From assembly GCA_031268385.1 (NCBI GenBank), contig JAIRXH010000006.1:1-32024 (forward strand): a DNA stretch of 32,024 nucleotides. Reading direction: 5' to 3'. The position numbers were made by a program, and so were the translations under genes. Of this stretch, positions 30,984 to 32,024 are shown in pieces. The notes beneath the pieces were generated by a model. It saw only the letters and a list, made by a program, of their open reading frames with translations. It was not told where the DNA came from and did no database searches. The DNA is from Treponema sp. GTDB lineage: Bacteria; Spirochaetota; Spirochaetia; Treponematales; Breznakiellaceae. The stretch's first letter is position 1; every line of letters starts with the position of its first letter.

Positions 30984-31021
30984 AGCAATTCCGAGTTCAA
31001 CAAATGGTCAAACAGGATTGG
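30984..31021 (+). repeat. 38-nt dispersed repeat, second copy
   Basis: It matches the minus strand of 16457-16494 at 33 of 38 positions (AGCAATTCC, then AAATGGTCAAAC, then GGATTGG). Its first 19 bases are also the left arm of the 358-bp nested inverted repeat. Confidence 0.65.
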
Positions 31022-31071
31022 TTCCTTGATGACTAAACAACCACAGAAGGTGATCCTTTGACCGTTTTTTT
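31006..31071 (+). terminator. possible terminator with a long loop
   Basis: GGTCAAACAGGAT (31006-31018) pairs, with one bulged base, with ATCCTTTGACC (31053-31063), and G plus seven T follow (31064-31071). The 34-nt loop is unusually long for an intrinsic terminator. Confidence 0.35.
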
Positions 31072-31125
31072 GCGGCTATTGCTGATTGGTTACAGGCCGA
31101 AAAGAGACCCGGTAAAGGTGACAGG

Positions 31126-31216
31126 GCGAAAGGCGAAGCTTCGCCTTTCGCTGAGGAGTTTCGCGGCGGTTACGCGCTGTTTGAAGGCTGCGCGGAGTTC
31201 GGTGCCGCGAAACTCC
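31126..31216 (+). repeat. multi-hairpin dispersed repeat, copy D
   Basis: A perfect 26-bp palindrome (31126-31151) is followed by TGAGGAGTTT and a stem GGAGTTTCGCGGC (31155-31167) with GCCGCGAAACTCC (31204-31216). The enclosed core (GGTTACGCGCTGTTTGAAGG, CTGCGCGGAGTTCGGTGCC) aligns with the core of copy A. The flank GGTAAA before it also recurs in copies A and C. Confidence 0.7.
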
Positions 31217-31226
31217 AGGTGATGGT

Positions 31227-31271
31227 GGAAAAAACACGGGAGGGGCCACCGGAGGGGCCCGTGTTTTTTCC
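31227..31271. terminator. bidirectional terminator-like hairpin
   Basis: GGAAAAAACACGGG (31227-31240) pairs perfectly with CCCGTGTTTTTTCC (31258-31271). The stem has GC pairs near the loop and A6/T6 at the outer part, so it could terminate in either direction. It lies about 140 bp upstream of the helicase gene and would insulate it from read-through. Confidence 0.6.
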
Positions 31272-31350
31272 AACCGGCAGGACCCCCGGCGGATTTTCAG
31301 GTCTCTTTTCGGGTTTGGGATGTTGAATTCGGAATTGCTGAATCAGTGCT

Positions 31351-31387
31351 GCCATAGATGGATAAATTTTGCTTATGGCGGTATAAT
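31351..31387 (+). promoter_or_regulatory. helicase promoter region with inverted repeat
   Basis: TATAAT (31382-31387) lies 23 nt before the ATG and is a good -10; no clear -35 is seen. GCCATA (31351-31356) and TATGGC (31374-31379) are inverse arms just upstream, a possible operator. GGAG (31402-31405) serves as ribosome site. Confidence 0.45.
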
Positions 31388-31410
31388 CCTTTCATTTGGC
31401 TGGAGAATAA

Positions 31411-32024
31411 ATGGAGATATTCGACAATGTAAGCCATATCATAAAGACAGACTTGGAGCTTTCCATCGAAAGGGGGAGCCGTCTTTCCATTGCCGCCGCC
31501 TGTTTTTCAATCTATGCTTACCAGGCTCTGAAAAAACAGCTTGACGGGATAGCCGGGCTTCGATTCATCTTCACGTCCCCCGCCTTTGTCGCGGAGAAAG
31601 CCCCGAAAGAAAAGCGCGAGTTTTATATCCCCCGTTTGAACCGGGAACGGAGCCTTTACGGGACGGAGTTTGAGGTTAAGCTTCGCAACGAATTATCCCA
31701 AAAAGCTGTCGCCCGTGAATGTGCGGAGTGGATAAAGAAAAAGGCGCTATTCCGATCCAACACGACCGGCGGCGGCATAGATTCCCTGCTCGATGTGACT
31801 AACACGGACAACGGTTATTCCTATGCGCCAATTGGCGGGTTTACCACGTCCGAACTCGGCCTTGAACGGGGCAATTATATCACCCATTCGGTGATTAAAT
31901 TTCCACACTCCGAGAGCAGACAGCTCGTCGAAAGCTTTGGACGGGTGTGGAACGACAAGTCGCTTTTGCAGGATGTGACGGATGAGGTGATTGACAGCAT
32001 TACCGCCGCTTACAATGAGAACTC
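31411..32024 (+). CDS. N-terminal part of an SNF2-type helicase of the mobile/defence-island family (runs off the window)
   Basis: The frame is open from ATG 31411 (GGAG at 5 nt) to the window end, giving 204 residues. The opening MEIFDNVSHIIKTDLE, then SIAAACFSIYAYQALKKQL, RFIFTSPAFVAEKAPKEKRE and FYIPRLNRERSLYGTEFEVK match, as I recall them, the N-terminal (PLD-like) region of large SNF2-family helicases common in Clostridia and Bacteroidetes mobile or anti-phage islands. The helicase motor itself would lie beyond the window and is not seen. No catalytic HKD motif is visible in this part. Preceding terminators and inverted repeats fit the edge of an acquired island. Confidence 0.72.
   Translation, partial: MEIFDNVSHIIKTDLELSIERGSRLSIAAACFSIYAYQALKKQLDGIAGLRFIFTSPAFVAEKAPKEKREFYIPRLNRERSLYGTEFEVKLRNELSQKAVARECAEWIKKKALFRSNTTGGGIDSLLDVTNTDNGYSYAPIGGFTTSELGLERGNYITHSVIKFPHSESRQLVESFGRVWNDKSLLQDVTDEVIDSITAAYNEN

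Larger units (their letters stand above)
30983..31340. repeat. 358-bp nested inverted repeat unit
   Basis: The outer arms 30983-31002 and 31321-31340 are inverse copies with 19 of 20 matches. Inner arms CCGAAAAGAGACC (31095-31107) and GGTCTCTTTTCGG (31301-31313) match perfectly. Inside lie copy D of the hairpin repeat and a 14-bp terminator-like stem. No open frame of note is present. It may be a small non-autonomous mobile element, a structured RNA, or a boundary element beside the helicase gene. Confidence 0.65.

Noticed and set aside
31078-31097. Possible fifth copy of the stop-codon palindrome (GCTGATTGGTTACAG)
   Set aside because: Only one arm is similar, there is no gene end here and no pairing partner.
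30692-31410. Complete insertion sequence or tRNA gene
   Set aside because: No transposase frame and no cloverleaf with TTCRA-type arm was found; only palindromes and nested inverted repeats.

Overview
The window reads as a bacterial chromosome segment, most likely from a spirochaete close to Treponema (moderate confidence). This rests on the mix of loose-lipobox lipoproteins, a formate-THF ligase, a polyamine ABC operon, an LplB/YtcP-type carbohydrate ABC system, a GC-rich coding style with many small palindromic intergenic repeats, and gene content typical of gut treponemes. No rRNA, tRNA, CRISPR array or intact insertion sequence was seen.

Layout. 1-320: possible end of a gene, then a multi-hairpin repeat (copy A, reverse orientation). 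336-2611: galE and an M20 dipeptidase, overlapping by ATGA. 2758-6876: a four-gene polyamine transporter operon (potABCD), each gene overlapping or coupled to the next, closed by a terminator. 7012-13605: an AT-richer catabolic island. On the minus strand it holds a DHDPS/NAL-family aldolase and a GntR/FCD regulator. On the plus strand, divergently, it holds an enolase-superfamily sugar-acid dehydratase, two ABC permeases and a lipoprotein binding protein. A mirror-image promoter/operator region drives both directions. A 26-codon stub resembling the start of a zinc alcohol dehydrogenase lies just before the dehydratase. 13690-14616: an alpha/beta hydrolase.

14853-21244 is mainly minus strand: a hypothetical protein plus a CE7 acetyl-esterase (one operon); mnmE plus a PAP2 phosphatase (overlapping); and two overlapping lipoprotein genes of unknown function. 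21359-26764 is plus strand: alr, fhs, and a clpP-like/pth/mazG run whose leader is made of a second copy (B) of the multi-hairpin repeat. 26810-30691 is a large BvgS-like hybrid histidine kinase on the minus strand. 30692-31410 has no gene but is packed with palindromes (copies C and D, nested inverted repeats, terminators). 31411 to the end is the N-terminal part of an SNF2-type helicase of the kind found in mobile or defence islands.

How it works together. The pot operon imports polyamines. The island probably imports a sugar or sugar acid, dehydrates it to a 2-keto-3-deoxy acid and cleaves it to pyruvate, under GntR control through three matching operator sites. The transporter ATPase is not encoded here. 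The rest is housekeeping (cell wall alanine, one-carbon metabolism, tRNA modification, tRNA recycling, nucleotide cleaning, proteolysis).

The most unusual signals are the dispersed palindromes. One family changes its stems while keeping base-pairing and forms the clpP leader. A second family carries the stop codons of four unrelated genes. A third pair of 38-nt repeats marks one edge of a 358-bp nested inverted repeat next to the helicase. Several genes have a -10 box 6-8 nt before the ATG and no Shine-Dalgarno, suggesting leaderless mRNAs.
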